This document shows, piece by piece, positions 5,993-14,539 of a stretch of DNA of 26,912 bases; the first letter of the stretch is position 1, and every line of letters starts with the position of its first letter. This DNA is from CAZPXF01 sp964590945 (GTDB lineage: Bacteria > Bacillota > Clostridia > Lachnospirales > Lachnospiraceae): NCBI GenBank assembly GCA_964590945.1, contig CAZPXF010000022.1, positions 1 through 26,912 of the forward strand. Reading direction: 5' to 3'. The notes beneath the pieces are model-generated. The model saw only the letters and a list, made by a program, of their open reading frames with translations. It made no database searches and was not told the DNA's origin. The position numbers and the translations under genes are program-made.

Positions 5993-8137
5993 ATGGATAT
6001 TTCAAAAACAATTTCCGAAGAGCTGCAGATCAGGAAATGGCAGGCTGACGCAGCGATCAGGCTGATCGATGAAGGAAACACGATTCCCTTCATTTCACGA
6101 TATAGAAAGGAAGCAACCGGTACACTGAACGACGAACAATTGCGCAGTCTCTACGAGCGCCTTACATATTTGAGGAATCTTGAGGAGAAAAAGGAACAGG
6201 TATTATCTTCGATCGAGGAGCAGGGTAAGCTCACCGATGAATTGAGGGAAAAGATCCTTGCCGCCCAGACGCTTGTCGTCGTCGACGACCTTTACCGTCC
6301 ATACCGTCCGAAACGCCGGACACGGGCAACCATTGCAAAGGAAAGGGGGCTCGAACCGCTTGCGAACTTTATTTTATTGCAGCGGACAGACCGTCCTCCT
6401 GAGGATGAGGCCAAAAGCTACATCTCCGAAGAAAAAGGCGTGAAAACCGCCGGAGAAGCGCTTGCCGGCGCCGGCGATATCCTTGCCGAACATATATCCG
6501 ACGAGGCAAATTACCGGATTTACATTCGTAAGCAGACGTTCCAGCACGGCAGGATTGTTTCAGCCGCCAGGGACAGGGAGGCTTCCTCTGTTTACGAGAT
6601 GTATTACGAATTTGACGAGGCGTTATCCCGCATCGCAGGACACCGCGTTCTCGCGCTGAACCGCGGCGAGAAAGAGAAATTTTTAAGCGTGCACATCGAA
6701 GCGCCGGAGAATCGTATCCTTTCTTATTTAGAGAAGCAGGTGATCCGAAGCGGCAATGCATTTACAACGCCTTTTCTTAAAGACGTCATTGCGGACAGCT
6801 ACAGGCGCCTGATCGCTCCTGCGATCGAACGGGAGATCCGGAATGAACTTACCGAGCGTGCGCAGGACAGTGCGATTCAGGTATTTGGGAAGAACCTGGA
6901 ACAGCTTCTGATGCAGCCTCCGGTCACGGGACAGACCGTTCTCGGATGGGATCCTGCATTCCGTACCGGGTGTAAGCTGGCTGTTGTGGATGCAACAGGA
7001 AAGGTTTTGGATACTGCGGTCATCTATCCGACCGCTCCTACCACGCCGAAAAAGCAGGCCGATGCAAAGGCCGTTCTCAAAAGTCTGATCCGGAAATATA
7101 AGATCACGCTGTTTTCCGTCGGGAACGGTACCGCCTCCCGCGAATCCGAGCAGTTTATCGTGGATTTCTTCCGCGAGTTACCGGAGAAGATCGCGTATGT
7201 GATCGTAAATGAAGCAGGCGCTTCCGTATATTCCGCCAGCAAGCTTGCCACAGAGGAATTTCCGCAGTTTGACGTCGGACAGAGAAGCGCGGCGTCCATT
7301 GCGCGCCGTCTTCAGGATCCGCTGGCGGAGCTGGTCAAGATCGACCCGAAATCCATCGGCGTCGGCCAGTACCAGCACGATATGAACCAAAAGAAATTAA
7401 GCGAATCACTGACCGGGGTTGTAGAATCCTGTGTAAACCGTGTGGGCGTCGATCTGAACACGGCGTCTGCGCCGCTTCTTTCCTATATTTCCGGGATCAA
7501 CAGTACGATCGCCAGAAATATTGTTGCTTACCGGGAGACCAACGGCCGTTTTCAGAACCGCAAAGATCTTCTGAAGGTACCGAAGCTTGGTCCGAAAGCC
7601 TTTGAGCAATGCGCCGGATTTCTGCGGATCACCGGCGGACAAAACCCTTTGGATGCGACAAGCGTCCACCCCGAAAGCTACAAAGCCGCAGAGGAGCTTT
7701 TAAAGCTTCTGAAGCTCACGGAATGGAAGGCCGACGGGCCGACCGCTGTTTTTATCAAGGATTATGCTGCTGTAGCCGAAAAGCTCGGCATTGGGGAACC
7801 GACCCTCCGTGATATCGTAAAAGAGCTTACAAAGCCGGGACGCGATCCCCGCGACGAGATGCCAAAGCCGATCCTGCGAACTGACGTCCTCGAAATGAAG
7901 GATCTGAAGGAGGGGATGATCCTCAAAGGAACCGTCCGCAATGTCATAGACTTCGGCGCTTTTGTTGATATCGGCGTGCATCAGGACGGACTGGTTCATA
8001 TTTCCCAGCTTACAGATAAAAAATTCATCAAACACCCATTGGAAGTTGTCAGTGTCGGTGATATTATTAATGTGAAAGTTCTGAGCGTGGATTTGAAAAA
8101 GAAACGGATTGCGCTGACGATGAAAGGAGTGGACTGA
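5993..8137 (+). CDS. tex: Tex-family transcription accessory RNA-binding protein
   Basis: A 714-residue Tex protein, related to eukaryotic Spt6, that binds nucleic acid and is linked to transcription and RNA fate. In order: an N-terminal helical Tex region with FISRYRKEATG (about 33-43), a YqgF/RNase H-like domain beginning GWDPAFRTGCKLAVVD (about 320), helix-hairpin-helix repeats with NRKDLLKVPKLGPKAFEQCAGF (about 515-545), and a C-terminal S1 domain (about 640-710). I place the start at 5993 because AGAAGGA precedes that ATG at normal spacing and the promoter leaves almost no leader for the in-frame ATG at 5960. The stop overlaps the ATG of the TetR gene by one base. Confidence 0.96.
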   Translation: MDISKTISEELQIRKWQADAAIRLIDEGNTIPFISRYRKEATGTLNDEQLRSLYERLTYLRNLEEKKEQVLSSIEEQGKLTDELREKILAAQTLVVVDDLYRPYRPKRRTRATIAKERGLEPLANFILLQRTDRPPEDEAKSYISEEKGVKTAGEALAGAGDILAEHISDEANYRIYIRKQTFQHGRIVSAARDREASSVYEMYYEFDEALSRIAGHRVLALNRGEKEKFLSVHIEAPENRILSYLEKQVIRSGNAFTTPFLKDVIADSYRRLIAPAIEREIRNELTERAQDSAIQVFGKNLEQLLMQPPVTGQTVLGWDPAFRTGCKLAVVDATGKVLDTAVIYPTAPTTPKKQADAKAVLKSLIRKYKITLFSVGNGTASRESEQFIVDFFRELPEKIAYVIVNEAGASVYSASKLATEEFPQFDVGQRSAASIARRLQDPLAELVKIDPKSIGVGQYQHDMNQKKLSESLTGVVESCVNRVGVDLNTASAPLLSYISGINSTIARNIVAYRETNGRFQNRKDLLKVPKLGPKAFEQCAGFLRITGGQNPLDATSVHPESYKAAEELLKLLKLTEWKADGPTAVFIKDYAAVAEKLGIGEPTLRDIVKELTKPGRDPRDEMPKPILRTDVLEMKDLKEGMILKGTVRNVIDFGAFVDIGVHQDGLVHISQLTDKKFIKHPLEVVSVGDIINVKVLSVDLKKKRIALTMKGVD

Positions 8138-8730
8138 TGGGGACTGCACTATCAAAACAGCAGCAGAAATCCAAAGAGACTAAGGACAGGATTTTTTGCG
8201 CTGCAAAGGAAATCATGCAGAAGCATGGTTACGAGGAACTTTCCATCAAAAACATCTGTGAGCGCGCAGGAGTTTCCAACGGAAGCTTTTATCACCATTT
8301 CAAGACGAAGGATGATCTTCTTTCTTATTATATCGAAGATCAGCCTGCGCTGGATACTGACCGTCTGGCAGAACCATCCTCCCCGGAGGATGTAAAAGAA
8401 ACGATCATTCAGGTTTACCTGAATTACGCAAGATACTGCGAGGAGCTGGGAGTGGATTTTATTTCCAGCTACTACACGCCGAAAAACCAGGCGCTGAATC
8501 CAACGATCCGTACGGAAAGGCCGTATCCGATCGTGACGGTTGAGCACTATCTCAGGCGCGCGATCAAATCCGGAATTTTAAGCGAAGACCTGAATCTGGA
8601 TGCGGTCACAACAGACATCCGTATGCTGATCATCGGAAATGTATTTGAATGGTGCCTGCATCACGGTGATACGGATTTTGCCGATAATATCCGCAGGTCC
8701 TTTACCCGTTATCTCGACAGCATATTTTAA
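8137..8730 (+). CDS. TetR/AcrR-family transcriptional regulator
   Basis: One-component regulator of 197 residues. The N-terminal helix-turn-helix is clear: SIKNICERAGVSNGSFYHHFKTKDDLL (about 36-62). The C-terminal ligand-binding part (about 70-197) is helical and I cannot name its ligand. It starts in a TGATG overlap with the tex stop and carries AAAGGAG eight bases before its ATG, so it is translated from the tex message. A lipid kinase begins 17 bases after it, so membrane lipid genes are plausible targets, but no operator could be identified. Confidence 0.9.
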   Translation: MGTALSKQQQKSKETKDRIFCAAKEIMQKHGYEELSIKNICERAGVSNGSFYHHFKTKDDLLSYYIEDQPALDTDRLAEPSSPEDVKETIIQVYLNYARYCEELGVDFISSYYTPKNQALNPTIRTERPYPIVTVEHYLRRAIKSGILSEDLNLDAVTTDIRMLIIGNVFEWCLHHGDTDFADNIRRSFTRYLDSIF

Positions 8731-8747
8731 ACAAATGAGGTGTTTTT

Positions 8748-9659
8748 ATGTATTATTTTATAATCAATCCCAATTCCTGTTCCGGCGCCGCAAATGAAGT
8801 CTGGAAGAGTTTGGAAATGATTCTGAACTCCAAAAAAATAGATCATCAGGCATATTTTACCCGCTATCCCAGAGACGCCCGGAAATATACGCGCCGTCTG
8901 ACTGCTGACGGAACGCAGAAAACACTGGTAGTCGTGGGCGGGGACGGAACATTGAACGAGGTTGTAAATGGGATCTGTGATTTCGATACGGTGACGCTCG
9001 GATTTATTCCGGCCGGTTCCAGCAATGATTTTGCCCGGGCCCTTGGAGTGCCGTCCGATCCCAAAGAAGCGCTGAATACGATCCTTACAAGCAGGAAGCG
9101 TACATTTGTGGATGTGGGACAGATCACAGTTGACAGGCATTCCCGGAATTTTCTTATCAGCGCAGGTATCGGTATGGACGCCGCCATCTGTCATCAGGCG
9201 TCCGTATCTAAACTCAAATATCTTCTGAATCAGGTAAAGATCGGAAAGCTTACCTACGCTCTTCTCGCGCTGCAGCAGTTATTTTTATGCCGTCCGGCGC
9301 GTATGATAATTACTGTAGACGGGAAAACTTACAATTATGACAAGGTCTATCTGATCGGAATTATGAACGTCCCATATGAGGGCGGCGGATGTATGTTTGC
9401 CCCAAATGCAAAATACAATGATGATAAGCTGGATCTTTGTGTCGTTGAAGGTCTTGGCAAGCTCAAGATCCTCTTACTCCTGCCGACCGTTTTCTTTGGC
9501 CGTCATGTCAGATTCAACGGTATCCATATCATCCGCGGCCGCTCCATTGCGATTGCATCCCGCAGGCCGCGTATTATACATACAGACGGCGAAACATTAA
9601 ACCCAAAGAAGGTTCTGACTGCTTCCTGCAGCGGAAAACGTCTTCGCGTAATTTATTAA
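8748..9659 (+). CDS. diacylglycerol kinase-family lipid kinase
   Basis: A 303-residue member of the DagK/YegS lipid-kinase family, which phosphorylates diacylglycerol or related lipids with ATP. INPNSCSG at residues 6-13, the nucleotide loop VVVGGDGTLNEVVNGI (61-76) and IPAGSSNDFAR (87-97) are the diagnostic motifs; the C-terminal beta-rich domain ends with HTDGETL. GAGG precedes the ATG. No signal peptide or membrane span is visible, as expected for a peripheral enzyme. The following gene encodes a PAP2 phosphatase, so the pair could phosphorylate and dephosphorylate lipids. The substrate is not determined. Confidence 0.92.
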   Translation: MYYFIINPNSCSGAANEVWKSLEMILNSKKIDHQAYFTRYPRDARKYTRRLTADGTQKTLVVVGGDGTLNEVVNGICDFDTVTLGFIPAGSSNDFARALGVPSDPKEALNTILTSRKRTFVDVGQITVDRHSRNFLISAGIGMDAAICHQASVSKLKYLLNQVKIGKLTYALLALQQLFLCRPARMIITVDGKTYNYDKVYLIGIMNVPYEGGGCMFAPNAKYNDDKLDLCVVEGLGKLKILLLLPTVFFGRHVRFNGIHIIRGRSIAIASRRPRIIHTDGETLNPKKVLTASCSGKRLRVIY

Positions 9660-9702
9660 TTATTAAGATCTGGTTAATTTTAAAAACAATCTATGAAGCA
9701 GG

Positions 9703-9731
9703 TTGTAGTTTTAAGATGAAAGTGTTATAAT
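9703..9731 (+). promoter_or_regulatory. promoter of the PAP2 phosphatase gene
   Basis: TTGTAG (9703-9708) and a perfect TATAAT (9726-9731), spaced by 17 bases, 31 bases before the ATG. It gives the PAP2 gene its own transcript even though it lies about 100 bases after the lipid kinase. Confidence 0.72.
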
Positions 9732-9762
9732 CCGTTTAATTATTTTATAAGGAGCGTTTTTC

Positions 9763-10419
9763 ATGAAGAAATTTCCATTATTGGAAAAATACAGCCACGC
9801 GTGGGTATTTCTATACTTTTTAATCTATTTGCTATGGTTCTTCTGGTTGGAAGGACGGACCGGAATCCGTTATCACTTTGTCCGCAGCGCATTGGATAGC
9901 CACATTCCGTTCTGCAAATATTTCGTTGTGCCTTACCTTTTATGGTTCGGATTTGTCGCGATGACTGTCATTTATTTTTTCTTTCATGACAAATCAGGTT
10001 TCCGGAAGCTGATGACCTTTTTGATCGCGGGCATGACCTTATTTCTGGTCATATCAACGCTCTATCCGACCGCGCTGAACTTACGGCCTCCGGTGATAAG
10101 CGGAGATGATGTATTTGCCCGGCTCGTACGGTTTATATATGATACAGATACATCGACCAATGTATTTCCAAGCATTCATGTTTATAATTCCCTTGGATGC
10201 ATGATCGCCATTATGGACAGTCCGGAATTGTGCCAGAGAAAACCGGTTGTCTTTGGCACATACGCGCTGACAATAACGATCATCCTTTCAACAATGTTCT
10301 TAAAGCAACATTCGATCATAGACGTAACGGGAGCCTTTCTTATGGCGCTGGCATTTTACTCTGTCGTATATATGCACGAAGCCCGGAAAATTCCTGCTCT
10401 CCGCCATCAAATTGGATAA
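9763..10419 (+). CDS. PAP2-superfamily membrane phosphatase
   Basis: A 218-residue integral membrane protein with about six hydrophobic segments (roughly 14-30, 52-74, 83-102, 135-152, 163-180, 186-204). The three phosphatase motifs are present in altered form: LRP (107-109), PSIH (136-139) instead of PSGH, and ST-x5-H-x3-D with H183 and D187. The serine-arginine pair of motif 3 reads ST (176-177), a form I associate with a clostridial PAP2 subgroup. It probably dephosphorylates a lipid phosphate or polyprenyl phosphate. AAGGAG precedes the ATG. A hairpin follows the stop. Confidence 0.88.
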   Translation: MKKFPLLEKYSHAWVFLYFLIYLLWFFWLEGRTGIRYHFVRSALDSHIPFCKYFVVPYLLWFGFVAMTVIYFFFHDKSGFRKLMTFLIAGMTLFLVISTLYPTALNLRPPVISGDDVFARLVRFIYDTDTSTNVFPSIHVYNSLGCMIAIMDSPELCQRKPVVFGTYALTITIILSTMFLKQHSIIDVTGAFLMALAFYSVVYMHEARKIPALRHQIG

Positions 10420-10424
10420 ATCAT

Positions 10425-10458
10425 GCGAAAGGAATCTCCGGTGGAGGTTCCTTTTCGC
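10425..10458. terminator. long hairpin between converging genes
   Basis: The arms 10425-10439 and 10443-10458 pair over about 15 bp (one G-T pair, one bulge) around a GGT loop, directly after the PAP2 stop. The flanks contain only short T runs on either strand, so this is a strong hairpin with a weak U-tract. Its place between converging genes suggests a terminator for the plus-strand gene and a backup for the minus-strand operon. Confidence 0.6.
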
Positions 10459-10459
10459 T

Positions 10460-10490
10460 ATTATAAAATGAAACCGGCCCGCTGCCCGGT
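10460..10490 (-). terminator. possible terminator of the sfsA-mutY operon
   Basis: Five bases past the stop, on the minus strand, ACCGG and CCGGT (10486-10490 with 10473-10477) enclose an 8-base loop and are followed by a T-rich tail (TTTCATTTTAT). The stem is short, so this is a tentative call. Confidence 0.4.
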
Positions 10491-10495
10491 GAGAT

Positions 10496-12223
10496 TCAGA
10501 TATAATCCCTGTATGCCCGGAAAGCGGACGGTATTGGGTATTTTTCTTCTATCTCACTGTGCTTTGCAAAGAGAAACGGAGCGGTGCAGTTCTTCTCTAA
10601 TTCATCCACTTGAATCAAGTACGCTTTCATATGCCATTCGATATGGCTGAAAATATGCTTCGCATTTTCCAGCTTCCGGATGCGGATTGGCGTCAGCCCG
10701 ATGCTTTTACAGTACGCGATCAGCTCTCTTTCGTCCGCCCAGCCATCCAGTGACGGAAGCTCATACATCCCGGCAAGCAGACCCTTTACCGGCCTTTTAT
10801 GGAGGGCAACGCCCTCTTCGTCCGTAAATATCAGAATCGTGCGCTTTTCTATTTTGCGTTCTTTTGATTTTGTCTTTACCGGATATCGGCTGATTGTATC
10901 ATGCATCCGCGCCCGGCACTGCTCATATAACGGGCATATCCCGCACTTTGGTTCCCCGTTTGGAACGCATACGATCGCGCCGATCTCGATCAGCGCCTGG
11001 TTGAAATCCCCGGGAGCTTCTTCCGGGATCACCTCCTTTAGCATCTCCTGCATTTCCCTGCGCGTCTTCTGCTTCATGATATCGCCGTCATATTCCAAAA
11101 GCCGGGAAAGCACCCGGAAAACATTTCCATCCGCCGCCGGCCTTGGGATTCCAAAGGCAATGGATGCGATAGCGCCCGCCGTATAATCGCCGATTCCGGC
11201 CAAATTCCGGATTTTATCGTAGTCGGCGGGAATTTCACCGCCATACTCTTCCACAACAGTTTTTGCAGCCTTCTGCATGTTTCTGACACGGTTATAATAG
11301 CCAAGTCCTTCCCATGATTTCAGAAGCGTTTCCTCATCAGCGTCCGCCAGCGCCCGTATATCCGGAAACAGTTCAAGAAACCGGGCAAAATACGGCTTCA
11401 CAGCCTCAACCCTTGTCTGCTGAAGCATGATCTCGGATATCCATGTGCGGTAGGCGCTGACGTGCTCTCTCCACGGCAGCTTACGATGATGCTGCAAATA
11501 CCATTCGGTAACAGGCTTTTCAATTCCCTTCAGAACCGGATAGTTCATCCGCACCGGAATCTCATAACAAATGGCAGCGCAGTCCCAATCCACACGGCAT
11601 CCGTACGCGATCACATGAACGCCCGCTTTCTCGGCGCGCGCAAGCGCATCCGCAAACTCCGGCTGCTGTTCCCGGTTCGGATATACGCATGTGACGCCTT
11701 CCATCTGCACAACAAAAATGATGTATGCCTCATAGCCTTCCTTTTTGGCCTGTATCAGCTCGTTAATGTGACGCACGCCGCGTTCCGTAGGCGCATCCGG
11801 AAAAAATGCTTCATTCTGCCGCTCAAGCGTAACGCCTTTCACTTCAATAAATATTTTCTTCCCATCGGCTTTTGCATAGAAATCAAACCGGGAGTTCCGG
11901 TACGTCGTCTCCGGGCAAAGCGCCGTAAGCTCCTGAAATAGATTGCCTGCCTCAAGCCATTCTTTCACAAGCTTGTTCGGCGCCTGTGAATCCATGTTGA
12001 CAATGCGTCCGCCCTTTTTTACACTGACCAGGTCATATCTTGTCTTGCGTTTCTTATCATCGGACAGCACAAGCCCAACCTGTGCATCCTCTGTCAAAAG
12101 CTCTCTGCACCGCCCCGTATTTTTTACATGGACGGCCTCTGATTTCCCATCTATTTCTACATTTGCTATAAAGCGGTTTGGGCGCTCCTTAAAGCGCCCA
12201 AAATGTATATTCTGATATTTCAT
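10496..12223 (-). CDS. SfsA-MutY fusion: predicted nuclease joined to A/G-specific adenine glycosylase
   Basis: One uninterrupted frame of 575 residues carries two normally separate proteins. Residues 1-226 are SfsA-like: an OB-type N-terminus and a PD-(D/E)xK-type core with D114 in SRFDF and E127/K129 in IEVKGVTL, then AFFPDAPTERGVRH. Residues about 230-575 are MutY, which removes adenine mispaired with 8-oxoguanine: LPWRE, catalytic E264 in SEIMLQQTR, a helix-hairpin-helix LAGIGDYTAG (341-350), D365, an iron-sulphur cysteine set C419/C427/C430/C436 (first gap seven residues rather than the classical six), and a NUDIX-like C-terminus with HIFSHIEWH. GGAGG precedes the ATG. A methionine at 226 near the junction lacks a strong ribosome binding site, favouring a true fusion. 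Confidence 0.93.
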   Translation of the reverse strand: MKYQNIHFGRFKERPNRFIANVEIDGKSEAVHVKNTGRCRELLTEDAQVGLVLSDDKKRKTRYDLVSVKKGGRIVNMDSQAPNKLVKEWLEAGNLFQELTALCPETTYRNSRFDFYAKADGKKIFIEVKGVTLERQNEAFFPDAPTERGVRHINELIQAKKEGYEAYIIFVVQMEGVTCVYPNREQQPEFADALARAEKAGVHVIAYGCRVDWDCAAICYEIPVRMNYPVLKGIEKPVTEWYLQHHRKLPWREHVSAYRTWISEIMLQQTRVEAVKPYFARFLELFPDIRALADADEETLLKSWEGLGYYNRVRNMQKAAKTVVEEYGGEIPADYDKIRNLAGIGDYTAGAIASIAFGIPRPAADGNVFRVLSRLLEYDGDIMKQKTRREMQEMLKEVIPEEAPGDFNQALIEIGAIVCVPNGEPKCGICPLYEQCRARMHDTISRYPVKTKSKERKIEKRTILIFTDEEGVALHKRPVKGLLAGMYELPSLDGWADERELIAYCKSIGLTPIRIRKLENAKHIFSHIEWHMKAYLIQVDELEKNCTAPFLFAKHSEIEEKYPIPSAFRAYRDYI

Positions 12224-12236
12224 TTAGAATCCTCCG

Positions 12237-13055
12237 TTAGCTGAAGATCAGGAAATAAAGAAGCACTACTGCTCCGAGAATGATGCGGTAATATCCAAAT
12301 ACCTTAAAGTCATTCTTCTTGATGTAATTCATCAGGAACCTGATCGCCCAGATCGACACGAAAAACGCCACGATCATTCCAACCAGCAATATACCAACCT
12401 GAAGCCCGGTAAAACCAATTCCGTACTTCACGATCTTTAATAAACTTGCCCCGAACATCACAGGAATTGCAAGGAAGAACGTAAATTCCGCCGCGACCTG
12501 TCTGGACGCCCCTAAGAGGATTCCCCCAAGGATCGTCGCGCCGGATCTCGATGTTCCCGGAATCAGCGCCAGCACCTGAAAAACTCCGATCAAAACTGCT
12601 GTAGAATATGGAAGCTGTGAAAGCCTTTCGATTTTCGGTTTCTTAAAACGGTTTTTATTTTCCACGACAATAAAAAGAATTCCATAAAGAATCAGCATCA
12701 GCGATACGGTAATGTAACTGTAAAAATGAGCCTCAAGCCAGTCATCCAGAAGCAGGCCTGTTACCGCTGCCGGAATACAGGCAATTATAACCTTTATCCA
12801 AAGCTGGATCGTCAGTCCGCGCTGCTTCGGCGTTTTCTTCTTCGAAAATGGATTCAGCCTGTTGAAATAGAGTACGACCACCGCCAGGATCGCGCCAAGC
12901 TGGATCACGACCAGAAACATCTTCATGAAATCAGCGCTCTGTCCCATCTTTATGAACTCATCCGCGAGGATCATATGGCCCGTACTGCTGATCGGAAGCC
13001 ATTCCGTAATTCCCTCTATGATTCCTAGTATCACAGCCTTTAATATATCTGCCAT
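12237..13055 (-). CDS. uppP: undecaprenyl-diphosphate phosphatase
   Basis: Membrane enzyme (BacA/UppP) that recycles the lipid carrier of cell-wall synthesis and confers bacitracin tolerance. The catalytic motif EGITEWLPISSTGH lies at residues 14-27 and PGTSRSG at 166-172 (with R170). It has 272 residues and multiple membrane spans. AGGAGG precedes the ATG. It is the third gene of a four-gene operon, 9 bases after the HAD gene and 13 before the sfsA-mutY fusion. Confidence 0.96.
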   Translation of the reverse strand: MADILKAVILGIIEGITEWLPISSTGHMILADEFIKMGQSADFMKMFLVVIQLGAILAVVVLYFNRLNPFSKKKTPKQRGLTIQLWIKVIIACIPAAVTGLLLDDWLEAHFYSYITVSLMLILYGILFIVVENKNRFKKPKIERLSQLPYSTAVLIGVFQVLALIPGTSRSGATILGGILLGASRQVAAEFTFFLAIPVMFGASLLKIVKYGIGFTGLQVGILLVGMIVAFFVSIWAIRFLMNYIKKNDFKVFGYYRIILGAVVLLYFLIFS

Positions 13056-13064
13056 AACTGCCTC

Positions 13065-13907
13065 CTATCTGTTCAAAACAAACTTCTCAACCGCTTTTGC
13101 AACGCCGTCCTCGTCATTCGATGCCGTGACATGATCCGCCAGCTCCAGTATCTCGTCGCAGCTGTTCTTCATGGCAACCGCAAGGCCGGCCTCCCGCATC
13201 ATGGCTGCGTCATTGTTTCCATCGCCGCACGCCATGATCTCTTCCCGCCTGATTCCAAGCAGCTCTCCCAGCATCAAAAGTCCTTTCCCTTTATTGACTC
13301 CGGCGGCATTGGTCTCAATATTTGATGTAAGAGCGCCGGTGATCTCAAGTCCCGCAAGCATACTCTCCGACCGGAGACGGGTGACCGCCTCGTCCTTCTC
13401 ATCTACGGACATAAAGATCGCCTGCATCTTATCCACCGCTTTTCTTTCTTTATAAAAAAGCTCTCTGACAGAATCTATGCCCTTCCTTGTTGAAGCAATA
13501 TATTTGCCCATATAATAGTCCGGCATATATTTGGAAATATGATCCAGCTTCGTCCGGTCGGCATATCCCTGTCCGTCATAGTATATTTCTATCAGGGCGT
13601 CATACTGCTGGAAAATCTCCATGATTTTCTCCGCCTCTTCAAAACTGACAAGCTTTTCATATAATACCTTATGATCCCTGAGATCGTGAATCCGTGCTCC
13701 ATTTGCAGTTAATGCATAGCGAACCCCCTTCAGCGAAAGTACATTCTCCGGGAGCCCTGTGAGCGGACGACCGGTGGAAATGACGACCGCGACGCCCGCA
13801 TCTACGGCCTCCTCAAGGATCTTTGCCGTATACTCTGTGACCTCCTTTTTACTGTTCAGGAGCGTTCCATCCAAATCAAGCGCAACCATCTTTATCTTAC
13901 CGTTCAT
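13065..13907 (-). CDS. Cof-type HAD-family hydrolase
   Basis: A 280-residue haloacid dehalogenase phosphatase of the Cof/YidA type with a cap domain between motifs. Motif I is DLDGT (residues 11-15), motif II STGR, and motif IV ACGDGNNDAAM (about 226-236). These enzymes dephosphorylate sugar phosphates or cofactors; the substrate cannot be read from sequence. I chose the ATG at 13907, which overlaps the end of the upstream gene and has AGGAGG 12 bases before it; a frame from 13994 would run through the upstream gene. An ATG at 13889 is possible but leaves too short a lead to motif I. Confidence 0.9.
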   Translation of the reverse strand: MNGKIKMVALDLDGTLLNSKKEVTEYTAKILEEAVDAGVAVVISTGRPLTGLPENVLSLKGVRYALTANGARIHDLRDHKVLYEKLVSFEEAEKIMEIFQQYDALIEIYYDGQGYADRTKLDHISKYMPDYYMGKYIASTRKGIDSVRELFYKERKAVDKMQAIFMSVDEKDEAVTRLRSESMLAGLEITGALTSNIETNAAGVNKGKGLLMLGELLGIRREEIMACGDGNNDAAMMREAGLAVAMKNSCDEILELADHVTASNDEDGVAKAVEKFVLNR

Positions 13908-14481
13908 AAGGCAGCAATTCCTCCTTGTCCTTAGAAAACAGGAACAGATCTCTGCTGATCTTATCCTGGTTTCTATTATATGCCTGCGTTCCAAACTCTA
14001 TCATCTGATCCAGCATTTTTTCTTTCCATCCCTCCGGAATAAAAAGAACCATATCCTTGGCCGGAGCCATGATAATGATATCTGAATTAAGCTTACCGGC
14101 ACATACCTTCCATATATGCTTGAGGCAAAGCGCACTCGCCTCATGATGTCCGTCCGCCATCACGGCGAACCCTCCATACATTGTATGCCCGATAATAAAC
14201 TCCACATCCCTCGCAAGATTCTCACAGGCTTTCCAATACAGAGCCTCGATATCGCATCCGTCCGGAAGCATATTGTCTTTTAATATTTCAAACCTGTCCT
14301 CTCCCCGCTGGATCACAAATGCAACCAGCAGATTCCCCACAAAGGAAACAAGCGGCGTGTCCTTTACCGAAATCATCTTCCCATTGAGCGCTTCGTGGTC
14401 GACCAGCGCCTCCTTCACCCACGGATAAATGGAATCCTTTATGTTCTCATATAAATATTTTTCTTCCTGATTCTTCTTCAT
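13897..14481 (-). CDS. DUF1444-like protein of unknown function
   Basis: A 194-residue soluble protein. The layout of a central PLVSFVGNLLVAFVIQ strand region, a MYGGFAVMADGHHEASALCL segment (about 100-120) and a late IIIMAPAKDMVLFIPE strand resembles the DUF1444/YtpQ family, whose function is not known. The match is by overall pattern only. It is the first gene of the HAD-uppP-sfsA/mutY operon, has a promoter upstream, and overlaps the HAD start. There is no signal peptide and no membrane segment. Confidence 0.7.
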   Translation of the reverse strand: MKKNQEEKYLYENIKDSIYPWVKEALVDHEALNGKMISVKDTPLVSFVGNLLVAFVIQRGEDRFEILKDNMLPDGCDIEALYWKACENLARDVEFIIGHTMYGGFAVMADGHHEASALCLKHIWKVCAGKLNSDIIIMAPAKDMVLFIPEGWKEKMLDQMIEFGTQAYNRNQDKISRDLFLFSKDKEELLPYER

Positions 14482-14510
14482 TACCTGTCTCCCTTTTTCA
14501 TGGTCAATTT

Positions 14511-14539
14511 ATTCTATCAGAATTTGCATCAAATATCAA
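14511..14539 (-). promoter_or_regulatory. promoter of the DUF1444/HAD/uppP/sfsA-mutY operon
   Basis: TTGATA (14534-14539) and TAGAAT (14511-14516) on the minus strand with a 17-base spacer, 29 bases before the ATG at 14481. It overlaps the divergent plus-strand promoter. Confidence 0.68.

Noticed and set aside
7024..7299. Long reading frames opposite tex and opposite the ribosomal genes
   Set aside because: They are antisense to strongly conserved proteins, lack ribosome binding sites and have low-complexity or cysteine/serine-rich products typical of shadow frames.
10496..12223. A frameshift or missed stop artificially joining sfsA and mutY
   Set aside because: Both domains are complete and in one frame with no disturbed segment at the junction; an assembly error cannot be excluded, so it is listed as a test rather than assumed.
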